From IMG/VR virus record IMGVR_UViG_3300036804_000344, positions 1 through 44,425 of that record: DNA of 44,425 nt, one strand, 5' to 3'. The notes beneath the pieces were generated by a model. The model made no database searches. It saw only the letters and a list, made by a program, of their open reading frames with translations, and was not told the DNA's origin. The stretch comes from a virus. Made by a program: the position numbers and the translations under genes. The first letter of the stretch is position 1. Each line of letters begins with the position of its first letter. Positions 1-6,957 of the stretch are shown here, one piece after another.

Positions 1-438
1 ACCGCCAAGCCTGAACTTCATAAAATCGCGAGAGGTAAACGGACATTTCAGCTCAAGGCCGAAATCGTTACTGCAAAGGCCGTCAGGGGAGCAGGCTGTA
101 CGCATGCTCTCATCACGGAAAAGGATCGGTGACTCAGTTACGTTAACGCCGGTTGTGAACTCGAAGAGCGCGCGCGCATCTTCTTCATACTGCTTACCCC
201 AAGCCAGCGCCTTAGCGTTAACTTCAGGTGAGACGCCGGTACAGACTTCAGCGAGAAGGGTGTGAAAATAGGACATTTTCATGTCCGTCCATTTTTTCCC
301 TGAGCGTGGTTTTGAGATGACATTGCTGACCTCTGAGGCAGTGATGACTCCGAGCCTCAATCGTGACCATGCTTCATCGCCTTGCTCAACGGTGGTGACG
401 TCGATGCCAGTGCGCGCCAGGATGATGTTTGGTGTCAT
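1..438 (-). CDS. exo: Lambda-type exonuclease Exo (YqaJ family), C-terminal part outside window
   Basis: This is the 5'-3' double-strand DNA exonuclease of the phage Red-type recombination pair; it resects ends so that the neighbouring RecT-family protein can anneal the strands. The reading frame starts with ATG at 438 and stays open for 146 codons to the window edge. The text is very close to lambda Exo throughout, and the catalytic triad falls at the lambda numbering: D119 in CSPDG, E129 and K131 in LELKC. About 80 residues of the usual 226 are missing off the window. The start overlaps the recT stop by ATGA, so translation is probably coupled. It is transcribed leftward from PL. Confidence 0.96.
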   Translation of the reverse strand, partial: MTPNIILARTGIDVTTVEQGDEAWSRLRLGVITASEVSNVISKPRSGKKWTDMKMSYFHTLLAEVCTGVSPEVNAKALAWGKQYEEDARALFEFTTGVNVTESPILFRDESMRTACSPDGLCSNDFGLELKCPFTSRDFMKFRLGG

Positions 439-1352
439 GCTGCCGCCTTTTTCTGTAGGAAATCCGAAGTCTTGATTGCTTCTTCCTGAGTTAATTCGTC
501 AGGAGTTGCGATTGTCCGGCGGAAAAGCTGAGAGCAGAGAGGTGAGAGATCATCATCCCAGGTCTTGCCGAGAGATTTCAAAAGCACACCAATCTCATCA
601 AGTGTCTGCTTGGTAGCGGGGGTGACGTCGCGCACAGGTTGGCGCTCAGCGGTGAAGTTGATACCTTCTTCGCCCTCGGTGTTAACGTGGTCGATTGCGG
701 CGTCCAGGCGCTCACGGCGAGGCCAGTATTTCGCCGCTTGCTTCACGACCGTCTTTAGGATCATCTGCTCTTCATCAGTAACCCATGGACACTTTTTGCT
801 ATTGTCCGATTTGTACTTCTTCCAGGCTTCTGACCGGTCACGGATCGCAAAGATGGCATCAATGCGCATCGTGTGTGTCAGATAATCGCAGTCGTCCGTC
901 TTGACAGTTACATATGCCCCGACGATTTCCCCACGCTGCTCTTCTGTGTCGAAGTCGTTGTAAATGTGGATCGGAGGCTTATCGAGACCCTCGCGGCGGA
1001 ACTGGTCGTTCTTACGAACAATTGCTGACTGGCACCACTTAATCGCTCCTGACTGCTGCGCGATATGCATCAGGCCCATGTAGCTAATATCCAGGCAGAT
1101 AGCACCTTTTCGCGGAACCAGATAAGCCAACTTCTGCGCCGGGTTCAGCGAAATGCCGATGGCCGCTACGTTGATGATGGCGTTCTGCGTGCTCGTCTGG
1201 TTCTGGAAAGCAATTTTGGCGAGGTATTCGTTATTCTGGAAAAGTTGGATGGCGAACTGACTTTCTTTTGCCCAAACCATCCGATCGTCAGTGGACGCCT
1301 TAGTAAAGAGCGGCTCCTGCTGTTTGACGAAATCAACAAGGGTTAAACTCAT
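435..1352 (-). CDS. recT: RecT-family single-strand DNA annealing protein
   Basis: This 305-residue protein is the annealing partner of the downstream Exo. It resembles E. coli RecT rather than lambda Bet: the segments [21 protein letters not shown] (about residues 60-80), [19 protein letters not shown] and the late [23 protein letters not shown] match the RecT core order. The start ATG at 1352 follows a strong AGGAGG. The stop overlaps the exo start. A RecT-type annealer paired with a lambda-type Exo is a mosaic of two recombination systems, and the family assignment is by motif reading. RecT proteins form rings on single-stranded DNA in the cytoplasm; that role is inferred from the family. 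Confidence 0.9.
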   Translation of the reverse strand: MSLTLVDFVKQQEPLFTKASTDDRMVWAKESQFAIQLFQNNEYLAKIAFQNQTSTQNAIINVAAIGISLNPAQKLAYLVPRKGAICLDISYMGLMHIAQQSGAIKWCQSAIVRKNDQFRREGLDKPPIHIYNDFDTEEQRGEIVGAYVTVKTDDCDYLTHTMRIDAIFAIRDRSEAWKKYKSDNSKKCPWVTDEEQMILKTVVKQAAKYWPRRERLDAAIDHVNTEGEEGINFTAERQPVRDVTPATKQTLDEIGVLLKSLGKTWDDDLSPLCSQLFRRTIATPDELTQEEAIKTSDFLQKKAAA

Positions 1353-1361
1353 GACTCCTCC

Positions 1362-1640
1362 TTAAAATGGGCATGGCGCCCGACTCTGCCATTCTTCATC
1401 GGCGCGGGCGTAGCAAATACGGGAGATGTAATCGTTGTAGATTTCCTGAGCCTCAGATCCAATCAGCGCCAGACATGCCTCTTTCGAGATGAATAAGGAG
1501 CGCATGGTCAGCGGGTTAGCAGGAAACATGGCGATAAGCTCATTGGCCCGGTCGTCAATCCACTTTTCTTTCTCTTCGCTGAGTTGTTGCTCGGCCCAGC
1601 GACGATCGTCAATGTGGTCGTAAGCGCGGAATGCGTTCAT
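1362..1640 (-). CDS. Conserved phage early protein, unknown function
   Basis: A 92-residue acidic protein lying between the coiled-coil gene and recT in the PL operon. I chose ATG 1640 because GAGG lies at a suitable distance; a longer in-frame start at 1682 would overlap the upstream gene and has no ribosome binding site. It contains a Trp- and Glu-rich helix near residues 10-30 and three cysteines late in the sequence without a clear zinc pattern. Its place next to recT suggests a helper of recombination or an inhibitor of a host nuclease, but nothing in the sequence shows this. I do not recognise the family. Confidence 0.75.
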   Translation of the reverse strand: MNAFRAYDHIDDRRWAEQQLSEEKEKWIDDRANELIAMFPANPLTMRSLFISKEACLALIGSEAQEIYNDYISRICYARADEEWQSRAPCPF

Positions 1641-1647
1641 GGGAGCC

Positions 1648-2652
1648 TCAGTAAGAGATTTTTGTGCGTGGGATAACCCCATCCTTCAGGGCGGTGAGAA
1701 CTTCGATAGCTTGGTCGCGCGTGATGCTGGTGCTGGCTGTTAGGGCGTTGACGATCTCTGTGCCTACCGCCTTGCGGTGCTTCACATCAGCTTCGCGCTT
1801 TGCCGTTTCGTCAGCTATGCGCTTATCTTCTGCCAGGCGAGCTTGTTCTTTCTGCTCAGCCTCACGCTTAACGCGATCGGCTTCTTCCTGCGCTTTACGC
1901 TGCTCAGCGGCAATGGCTTCCTGCTTGTCACGTTCAGCTTTCTCAGCAGCTTCTTTCTTTTCGCGTTCAGCACGTTGTTCCGATTCGATGCGTTCACGTT
2001 CAGCGCGCTGGAATGCTGCGGTGGCTTCTGCTTCACGACGGGCAGCAGCCTCAATATCAACTTTTGCTTTCGCCTCGGCATCTCGCTGCGCTTGTTCAGC
2101 GGCTTCACGCTTCAGTTGTTCGTCACGTTCACGCTGAGCCTGTTCTGCCAGTCGGCGCTGTTCTTCGCGTTCACGGTCGATAGCGTCATTCATCAGCAGA
2201 GCCATTTCGTGGTCTGCTTCAAACTTGGCAGCCAGCTCCTGATCGAACTTGATGTTCATATCCAGCGCTTCGGCGTGCATAGCGTTCATGGCTTCTTCCG
2301 CCTTGATGCGTTCCTGCTCGACTTCCCATTCGGTCAGTGGGCGTCGGGTGGCGTCACGCAGCTCGTCACATGCATCAACGAATCGCTTAATTTCGACTTC
2401 TGCTGGCTTTACAGCTTCTTTGAGGCGTTTGAGATACTCGCGGCCCGGCTTTTCGATTGCAGTTTTGCTGCGGGATACTGACGCCGCCAGAGAGGCGACA
2501 CGGTCACGGCCTTTCTTGGTGCTCAGGTCCGGCACCTCATTTACGGCCTGGCGAATTTGTTCAAGGTAAGCATCCAGCCCGTTTGGTGCATAAAGCGCTG
2601 GGGCTTGCTCTGGTTTAATATCGATGACGGTTAAGTCCGTTACTTCGCTCAT
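1648..2652 (-). CDS. Long coiled-coil phage early protein (TolA-like composition)
   Basis: A 334-residue protein with a globular N-terminal part (about 1-115), a very long charged helix (about 115-290) built of Ala/Glu/Arg/Lys repeats, and a short C-terminal domain with KAVGTEIVNAL and TRDQAIEVL. The central part looks like TolA or other coiled coils by composition only, so a TolA function should not be read into it. There is no signal peptide or membrane segment, so it is probably cytoplasmic. Genes of this shape sit beside recombination genes in several lambdoid phages. Start ATG 2652 follows AGGAG. Biased composition leaves long open frames on the opposite strand, which I reject. Confidence 0.8.
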   Translation of the reverse strand: MSEVTDLTVIDIKPEQAPALYAPNGLDAYLEQIRQAVNEVPDLSTKKGRDRVASLAASVSRSKTAIEKPGREYLKRLKEAVKPAEVEIKRFVDACDELRDATRRPLTEWEVEQERIKAEEAMNAMHAEALDMNIKFDQELAAKFEADHEMALLMNDAIDREREEQRRLAEQAQRERDEQLKREAAEQAQRDAEAKAKVDIEAAARREAEATAAFQRAERERIESEQRAEREKKEAAEKAERDKQEAIAAEQRKAQEEADRVKREAEQKEQARLAEDKRIADETAKREADVKHRKAVGTEIVNALTASTSITRDQAIEVLTALKDGVIPRTKISY

Positions 2653-2725
2653 GGTTTCTCCTGAATTTTTAGTGCACGAAGCCTGGCAACTTGTTGTCTG
2701 CCTGGTCGTTGAATGGGGAAGGGGG

Positions 2726-3172
2726 TTAGTTGGTTAGCTTTGAATTCCAGGACTCAATTGCTTTGATGGGAGAATCGAAAGTCACTGGCGCAATCCATCC
2801 ACAGCACTTAATTTGAAATTGGTTCAGGATGTATGGCTCAGGACCAATTCTGCATCCTCTATCCCATTCAAACGCCTTGATGCCAGGAACCCGTTTGCAG
2901 AACGGGCATTTTTTAGCGTCTGGAAGATTCTCAAATGAAATATCAGGTAGCGAGCTGTCATCTTCAGACCACTGGAGTTCAACAGGAACAATGACCGAGT
3001 ACCCATCCCAACGGTCAAACTCAGGTGATAACACATCTTCAAAACCGGCACCGCGAAGACGGAATTTAGCGCGAGCAATAACCACAAGGCCTTTAACTTT
3101 TCGACTGCTCATCCGCCACAGATAAACGCCTGCAACCTCAGGCTGGCGATCCGAATATTTAATCCATTCCAT
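2726..3172 (-). CDS. DUF551/Lar-like zinc-finger protein
   Basis: A 148-residue protein with two recognisable parts. The N-terminus reads WIKYSDRQPE and resembles the opening of DUF551 phage proteins. The C-terminus has CPFCK near residue 90, then QIKCCGW and a closing AIESWN, the layout of the Lar/restriction-alleviation zinc-ribbon family (CPFCG, then CxxCG, then AIxxWN). Rac Lar modulates type I restriction, but whether this protein does so is only an inference. The start at 3172 is preferred over 3178 because GAGGGA lies six bases upstream of it. It is a PL-operon gene separated from the next by 74 bases. Confidence 0.72.
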   Translation of the reverse strand: MEWIKYSDRQPEVAGVYLWRMSSRKVKGLVVIARAKFRLRGAGFEDVLSPEFDRWDGYSVIVPVELQWSEDDSSLPDISFENLPDAKKCPFCKRVPGIKAFEWDRGCRIGPEPYILNQFQIKCCGWIAPVTFDSPIKAIESWNSKLTN

Positions 3173-3182
3173 AACCATTCCC

Positions 3183-3389
3183 TCAGTGCTTCAGGCCGTC
3201 GCCGCGACCATCAAGATATACTTCCACGAGCAGCTCTTTGGTGTAAGTACGCTCACAGCCGCGGTGAAGATACAGGCAGCCACGAACGTTAGCCGATGCT
3301 GTCCAGGTGCTGTCTGCGTGCTTAACGAGCATGCCGGGCTGAATAGCGGCGCGGCAGACTGTTTGGGTGCCGTAATGCATGACAGTCAT
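3183..3389 (-). CDS. Small phage early protein, unknown function
   Basis: A 68-residue protein beginning MTVMHYGTQ. The start ATG at 3389 overlaps the stop of the upstream gene (ATGA) and has GGGAGG just before it. The sequence has three cysteines and a KHADSTWTASA stretch that looks like a small beta-barrel, but I do not recognise the family. Coupled translation with the neighbour supports it as a real gene. Confidence 0.65.
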   Translation of the reverse strand: MTVMHYGTQTVCRAAIQPGMLVKHADSTWTASANVRGCLYLHRGCERTYTKELLVEVYLDGRGDGLKH

Positions 3390-3763
3390 GAGGCCTCCCG
3401 AGCTTTCAGCATTGCGTCTGCCATGAGATAAAATGTGGTTGCTAGGCCATCCATTTCGTCATGGTGCGATGGGCCAATATTCAACGAAGTTCCGGAAGCG
3501 AAAATTCCCTGCATGGCTTTCGCTGCAAAGTAATCACGGATGGTCATGTCGTCAGTAGTGACTGAAACTTCTTCCGGGTAAGGCGTTTCGTCGAACCGGT
3601 ACAACAGGTCATAATCACCGCTATCATCAAAACTGGTCATGTCGTACGCCCAGCGGTGGCCTGCCCATTCGAATGATTGACCTGCATTGCTCTTATCGAA
3701 CCGCGCTTTCAGGTAAGCAGCGTGGTCAGCCGATTTTTTATAAACCTTCATGGTGTGCTTCAT
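3386..3763 (-). CDS. Conserved phage early protein, unknown function
   Basis: A 125-residue soluble protein. The second half contains MTIRDYFAAKAMQGI and a closing MADAMLKARE, a pairing I remember from many small proteins in the early left operons of enterobacterial phages; no biochemical role is known to me. The first half (KVYKKSADHAAYLKARFDK) may be a separate small domain. Start ATG 3763 has GGAG five bases upstream and overlaps the previous stop by ATGA; its own stop overlaps the following start in the same way. This indicates tight translational coupling through three genes. Confidence 0.75.
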   Translation of the reverse strand: MKHTMKVYKKSADHAAYLKARFDKSNAGQSFEWAGHRWAYDMTSFDDSGDYDLLYRFDETPYPEEVSVTTDDMTIRDYFAAKAMQGIFASGTSLNIGPSHHDEMDGLATTFYLMADAMLKAREAS

Positions 3764-4011
3764 GCTTTCTCCTTCGCTAACTTGATGTCAGCACGCAGAT
3801 GAATTTCACGACCATCAGGCAGGGAAAACACTTTGATGTCGTCGGTGTGCACGAGGAAGTGAGCAACAGCGTGTAGCGCCTCGTCTGTTACGTCGTACTT
3901 TTCGCCAGTGAAAACACGCGCTCCGGCTTTGAGGCCCTGAAGTGGCTTTGAACGCCCAGCATGAATTCGATTTGTCAGCCCACTGTGGCCAACAGTAATT
4001 GGATTACCCAT
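3760..4011 (-). CDS. DUF7446-like small phage protein
   Basis: An 83-residue protein starting MGNPITVGHSGLTNRI, which matches the opening pattern (xxIxVGxSxLTNxIYAG) of a family of small phage proteins that I recall as DUF7446. The middle DVTDEALHAVAHFL is also typical. Function is unknown. I chose ATG 4011 because AGGAG lies six bases upstream; ATG 4017 is too close to it, and the longer frame up to 4125 has no binding site. It is the first gene downstream of the PL-operon terminator, so its expression should depend on readthrough. Confidence 0.72.
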   Translation of the reverse strand: MGNPITVGHSGLTNRIHAGRSKPLQGLKAGARVFTGEKYDVTDEALHAVAHFLVHTDDIKVFSLPDGREIHLRADIKLAKEKA

Positions 4012-4136
4012 ACTCATCTCCTGCCTTAACGCGGCAAACGGAACGTTAATAATTCTGCATCCGGCGCAATTGCCGTTGAGCGGTGGATAGCCGCCGTTAG
4101 ATAACGAAAGCGCCTCGCAAAGCACCTTGGGTATCT

Positions 4137-4165
4137 AATAAAAAAGCCGCTTGTCAGGCGGCTTT
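4137..4165 (-). terminator. Leftward terminator early in the PL operon (tL1-like)
   Basis: On the minus strand, AGCCGCC and GGCGGCT-type arms form a GC-rich hairpin followed by a run of T (TTTTTTATT). The hairpin overlaps the stop of the first PL gene and precedes the rest of the operon, as tL1 does in lambda. Genes leftward of it need antitermination or leaky readthrough. Confidence 0.8.
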
Positions 4166-4357
4166 GTTAGCAAAGCAATTCATTCCTGCTGTGCGCTGAA
4201 GTCTGCTCATGTTTTCCCGTGCTTCACATAAAACAGCCTCCCAAGCCGATCTGATGTGTTGCTCAAGCGACTTCTTCGATAATTCTTGTTCACACTTCTC
4301 GATTGTTGTTTGAGTGCTAACTATTTGAGACTGCAAATTTTCCTGATAACTCATCAT
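4154..4357 (-). CDS. First PL-operon gene, 67 aa, unknown function
   Basis: This is the first convincing gene after PL, in the place where lambda has N. It is not arginine-rich at the N-terminus and has no N-like motif; it reads as a short two-helix protein (MMSYQENLQSQ, then TIEKCEQELSKKSLEQH). Two adjacent ATG codons (4357 and 4354) both sit after AGAGGG, so the exact start is open by one residue. The gene ends inside the terminator hairpin. I do not recognise it; the lack of N-like features matters more than any positive call. Confidence 0.6.
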   Translation of the reverse strand: MMSYQENLQSQIVSTQTTIEKCEQELSKKSLEQHIRSAWEAVLCEARENMSRLQRTAGMNCFANKAA

Positions 4358-4766
4358 CTTACCCTCTGTAGTTACCCGCTGATGCGGGAGAAATGCTTTG
4401 GTCGGTGTGGTGATTACCGGGCTCTCAGATGCTTCTAACAGCTATCGGCTGGGCATCACGATCGCGTTGAGATTCGATGTGCTTATTCACTGGAGCCTTT
4501 ACTCACCACACCCCAAAACATTCCTGCCTTGGTAAAGCTGCCCCGATGTTCAGGGCGACTGAGCAACAAGCCATTCCGGTGCGGCATCCTCTTCGTGTGT
4601 TATACCCGCCACGCGTTACACACCTGCCTCAATCCTATTGGGCGCTCTGTTAAATTTGCCAGGGGGCGCACCGGGTGATTTGTTGCTTATCTGATTTGTT
4701 AAAGAAGCAGCTGACTTGCGTCGGCGCGGCTAACTTCTGGTGCCGCAGTCGCTGTGTTGTCGCGAT
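4358..4766 (-). promoter_or_regulatory. Structured leader of the PL transcript
   Basis: About 400 bases lie between PL and the first convincing gene. They contain a boxA-like element (4695-4709) and a perfect 10-bp inverted repeat, GGTGTGGTGA at 4404-4413 with TCACCACACC at 4503-4512, extended by TTTGG/CCAAA pairing with a small bulge. A 34-codon frame (4587-4483, minus) and an overlapping 23-codon frame start at 4574, but neither has a well-placed ribosome binding site. The length and structure suggest an RNA-based control element. Confidence 0.5.
4695..4709 (-). promoter_or_regulatory. boxA-like antitermination element in PL leader
   Basis: The minus strand reads GCTTCTTTAACAAAT, close to the ribosomal boxA core TGCTCTTTAACA with one extra base. 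It lies about 60 bases after the predicted PL start, the usual place for nutL. No clear boxB hairpin follows. Confidence 0.5.
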
Positions 4767-4772
4767 GGGTTG

Positions 4773-4801
4773 AATATACAAAACGTATTCTTTATATGCA
4801 A
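4773..4801 (-). promoter_or_regulatory. Promoter PL
   Basis: The minus strand has -35 TTGCAT (4796-4801), a 17-base spacer and -10 TATATT (4773-4778), with the start near 4766. The -10 box shares three bases with one operator, and the -35 touches the next, exactly the geometry seen at PR. It drives the leftward early operon. Confidence 0.82.
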
Positions 4802-4847
4802 TACAATACGTATACTTTATTGCCGTGTTATGAATAACATTTTGTAT
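4776..4847. promoter_or_regulatory. oL operator cluster (three CI/Cro sites)
   Basis: Three 13-bp sites with an ATACAA half: ATACAAAACGTAT at 4776-4788, ATACAATACGTAT at 4801-4813, and TAACATTTTGTAT at 4835-4847 (inverted). Their centres are 25 and 34 bp apart. The same motif occurs three times at PR. Confidence 0.8.
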
Positions 4848-4924
4848 ATTATGATGTTTTATTTTTTGGCGTTGCTTCAATATGCCCTCAAGCCAGTCTC
4901 TTCTTGGGAATCAGGAGAACCAAG

Positions 4925-5122
4925 GTGAAAGACAAAGGCGAGCAAACTGGCCTGATTGGCTTGGCTATCGGTGCGGCGGTTATTGGCCTGGTATCGGCTC
5001 AGAAGCACATCAATCGGGAAAGCATCATTGATGAACTAGTGCGATTAGGAAAACAGAAAGTGGATGGTGTTGAAGATGAGGCGTTTGTTAAGGCGGCGGA
5101 ACTGGTGAGGAAAGGGCAGTAA
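4925..5122 (+). CDS. Small single-helix membrane protein divergent from PL
   Basis: A 65-residue protein read rightward, opposite to its neighbours. GTG 4925 is chosen because AGGAG sits seven bases upstream; an in-frame ATG at 4904 has no binding site. After a short charged start (KDKGEQTG) comes one hydrophobic helix, LIGLAIGAAVIGLV, then a charged cytoplasmic-type tail (ESIIDELVRLGKQKVDG). It could modify the membrane in lysogens or after infection, but I do not recognise it. A weak -10 (TATATT at 4845-4850) lies inside the oL region, so CI may also control it. Confidence 0.65.
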   Translation: MKDKGEQTGLIGLAIGAAVIGLVSAQKHINRESIIDELVRLGKQKVDGVEDEAFVKAAELVRKGQ

Positions 5123-5145
5123 AAACCCGGCGCGGTGGCCGGGTT
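5121..5145 (-). terminator. Terminator of the rex-position operon
   Basis: ACCCGGC (5125-5131) and GCCGGGT (5138-5144) form a hairpin. Read on the minus strand it is followed by TTTTT, so it ends leftward transcription just after the DUF6414-like gene. It may also weakly stop the rightward small gene. Confidence 0.75.
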
Positions 5146-5147
5146 AA

Positions 5148-5987
5148 TCATCGAATATTTCTAAAAATAACAAGTGGTGTCATACCATATGAATTGCTAC
5201 TTCGCCCGGCCAATTCCCTTATCCCAGACAGCATGCCGTGAATGCCGTCTTTCATTGGGTTGGGCTCAAAAGACAAAGTATCCGTCTCATCTTCTTCGGA
5301 CTCGGGAAGTGCGTCAATGAAGCCAATCACATACCACTCGCCTGGTAGGCTCGATCCATACTTCAGAACCATATCATCTGGATTAATCGTCAAGTAGTCA
5401 CGATTTATGGTCATCCAAATTGTTTGGCCTGCTTCGTTTATGAAATCAACCTGCAAAGTGTTTGGAACGATATTTAAAACCTCTTTCATCATCCCAAAGG
5501 TTACAGCAGGGGCAATAAATTGATCCTCAACATTAAAGTTGGATTTTTTGGCCTTCGGTGGCAGCTTTGGCTGCTCCATTTCCATCATCTTAGCTATAAA
5601 TGGAACGCTTTTTTGGAGGACTGAAATATCAAAAATCCTCATTTTCCCCTTACACAGCACAGTACTTCCTAATCGCTCTCCATTGAGGTCTGTTCTTATC
5701 AGGTCGTTTTCATCAAGCTTATCAAGCAGATTGATTGGGAGTGTCCAGGAAGCATCAAAACTTTTTTCTTGAGTCTGGTTTATGGTTTCTTCAACCCCAG
5801 TTTTGGCCTTGACGATCTTTAAGTCAAACCCCGCATCGGACATCGATTTATCAATTTCTGCGGTTATATGCTTAATGGACGTTACGACACCTGGGCCATG
5901 CATCTGGGCTAGAAGTGAAGATGCGCGCTGATTATCGACATAAAGAAAATCATACAGTGAATCGGTGCTTTGTTGCTCTTGCTCCAT
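5148..5987 (-). CDS. DUF6414-like protein in the rex position
   Basis: A 279-residue cytoplasmic protein without a signal peptide. The opening LYDFLYVDNQRASSLLAQ matches the start of a family I recall as DUF6414 (xLYDFLYxDxxRxxSLxAQ), whose function is not known to me. The C-terminal half is beta-rich. ATG 5987 is chosen because GAGGA lies eight bases upstream and it lies inside the preceding small gene; ATG 6044 has no binding site. It lies between cI and oL like lambda rexA/rexB, which are expressed in lysogens and exclude other phages. A similar lysogen-expressed exclusion or defence role is a reasonable inference, not a demonstrated one. Confidence 0.78.
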   Translation of the reverse strand: MEQEQQSTDSLYDFLYVDNQRASSLLAQMHGPGVVTSIKHITAEIDKSMSDAGFDLKIVKAKTGVEETINQTQEKSFDASWTLPINLLDKLDENDLIRTDLNGERLGSTVLCKGKMRIFDISVLQKSVPFIAKMMEMEQPKLPPKAKKSNFNVEDQFIAPAVTFGMMKEVLNIVPNTLQVDFINEAGQTIWMTINRDYLTINPDDMVLKYGSSLPGEWYVIGFIDALPESEEDETDTLSFEPNPMKDGIHGMLSGIRELAGRSSNSYGMTPLVIFRNIR

Positions 5988-6129
5988 TGTGCCATTCCTC
6001 TTTAGCTCTTTCTTTTTTTTCAGCAATTTTCCGTTGCTTTTCATCTATTTCATCAAAAAACTGAATAAGCTCATCCGCGACCTCGTTAGGCACGCTTGGC
6101 TTTGCTTGCTTCAATAATTTTTTAAGCAT
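5950..6129 (-). CDS. Small charged helical protein coupled to the DUF6414-like gene
   Basis: A 59-residue protein, MLKKLLKQAKPSVPNE onward, with a highly charged helix in the middle (DEKQRKIAEKKERAKEEW). ATG 6129 follows AGGGAG at six bases. It overlaps the start of the DUF6414-like gene by 38 bases in another frame, so the two are very likely translated together as a two-gene unit. I do not recognise the family. An antitoxin-like or partner role for the larger protein would fit a short charged upstream gene, but this is speculation from layout. Confidence 0.65.
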   Translation of the reverse strand: MLKKLLKQAKPSVPNEVADELIQFFDEIDEKQRKIAEKKERAKEEWHNGARATKHRFTV

Positions 6130-6141
6130 GATGAACTCCCT

Positions 6142-6189
6142 AAGAGAACTGACAGCTTAAATTATGTTCTCTTTGCGTTGTTAAAGCAA
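6142..6189 (-). promoter_or_regulatory. Own promoter of rex-position operon, with inverted repeat operator
   Basis: On the minus strand, -35 TTGCTT (6184-6189), a 17-base spacer and -10 CATAAT (6161-6166). A perfect 8-bp inverted repeat, AAGAGAAC (6142-6149) and GTTCTCTT (6166-6173), brackets the -10 and start point. The repeat is unlike the CI sites, so another regulator may act here. Confidence 0.6.
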
Positions 6190-6285
6190 CTTTCTACTAA
6201 TCAAGCAGGAGCCGCATAAAGCACTCCATCGCCCAAGCGTCCCGTCAGGCTACTGCCTTACCCATGCTTCCTATACGTCTGCGGC

Positions 6286-6945
6286 TTAGACCAGTCGAAG
6301 TTTCGTTTCTACAGCAACCCCAATAATTCGGCAGTTTCCGTTAATAGGCACCAGTGGCCACTGAGGGTTCAGTCCCTTTAGATACATCTGGCCGCCGTCG
6401 ATAACCAACTTCTTGAAGGTGGCTTCGTTAGAATCAGACAGCTTGGCGATTACAAGGCTTCCGTTAATAGCTTCACGGCCTGTGTCGAACAGTACGAACG
6501 TTCCTTCCGGGATGCTAAGTCCTGCCGGTGCGGTCATGGAATCGCCATCAACCAGCAACCAGAAAGCATCACCCTGGATATGGGCGTTAGATTCAAGCCA
6601 GAGGTCAATGTCTTTGAGAGTATAAGGCTCGACAGCCTCACACCATGACCCCGCCTGAACGCTACTCAATACAGGATACTTGTTACCGGCAACGTATGGG
6701 CCAATGTATGCGACATCACCCTTAAGATTCTCATCGATGATCATACCGCCAGCACCAACCGAAAAATTCTCTTTGCCAAGATAGCGAAGGATTTTGGCTA
6801 TCTCCTCAAGGCTAGGCTCGCGGCGAGCGTTAAGCCAATGGCTAACTGCCCCTTTCGTGATACCGAGGTGTTCTGCCAGCTCTTCCTGGTTTTTGCCCTG
6901 ACTTTTCATCAGAGACTTGGCTAAGTCGTACCATTTCATCGTCAT
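6286..6945 (-). CDS. cI: CI-type prophage repressor, LexA/S24 self-cleaving
   Basis: A 219-residue repressor that should bind the ATACAA operators and keep PL and PR silent. The N-terminal helix-turn-helix covers about residues 18-45 (EELAEHLGITKGAVSHWLN). The C-terminal S24 peptidase domain has the cleavage site Ala98-Gly99 in SSVQAGSW, nucleophile Ser136 in DGDSM and the general base Lys178 in ATFKKL, so RecA-stimulated self-cleavage and SOS induction are expected. ATG 6945 is chosen: the frame remains open far upstream across the operators, which is not credible. No ribosome binding site precedes 6945, and the PRM start falls at about the ATG, so the message is probably leaderless as in lambda. 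Confidence 0.93.
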   Translation of the reverse strand: MTMKWYDLAKSLMKSQGKNQEELAEHLGITKGAVSHWLNARREPSLEEIAKILRYLGKENFSVGAGGMIIDENLKGDVAYIGPYVAGNKYPVLSSVQAGSWCEAVEPYTLKDIDLWLESNAHIQGDAFWLLVDGDSMTAPAGLSIPEGTFVLFDTGREAINGSLVIAKLSDSNEATFKKLVIDGGQMYLKGLNPQWPLVPINGNCRIIGVAVETKLRLV

Positions 6946-6951
6946 ACCCGA

Positions 6952-6957
6952 ATGATA
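6952..6957 (-). promoter_or_regulatory. PRM -10 box for cI
   Basis: The minus strand reads TATCAT, six bases before the cI ATG, which places the transcript start at or next to the A of ATG. The -35 region is poor, as expected for a promoter activated by CI bound next to it. It overlaps the outermost oR operator. Confidence 0.6.

Noticed and set aside
1664-2569. Several long open frames on the plus strand opposite the coiled-coil gene
   Set aside because: They are Ser/Phe-rich antisense shadows created by the Glu/Ala/Arg codon bias of the coiled coil, with no start sites or known motifs.
4012-4125. N-terminal extension of the DUF7446-like gene
   Set aside because: No ribosome binding site at the upstream start; AGGAG fits 4011.
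4483-4587. 34-codon leader frame in the PL leader
   Set aside because: The only candidate ribosome binding site touches the start codon; not strong enough to call a gene, though it was noted with the leader.
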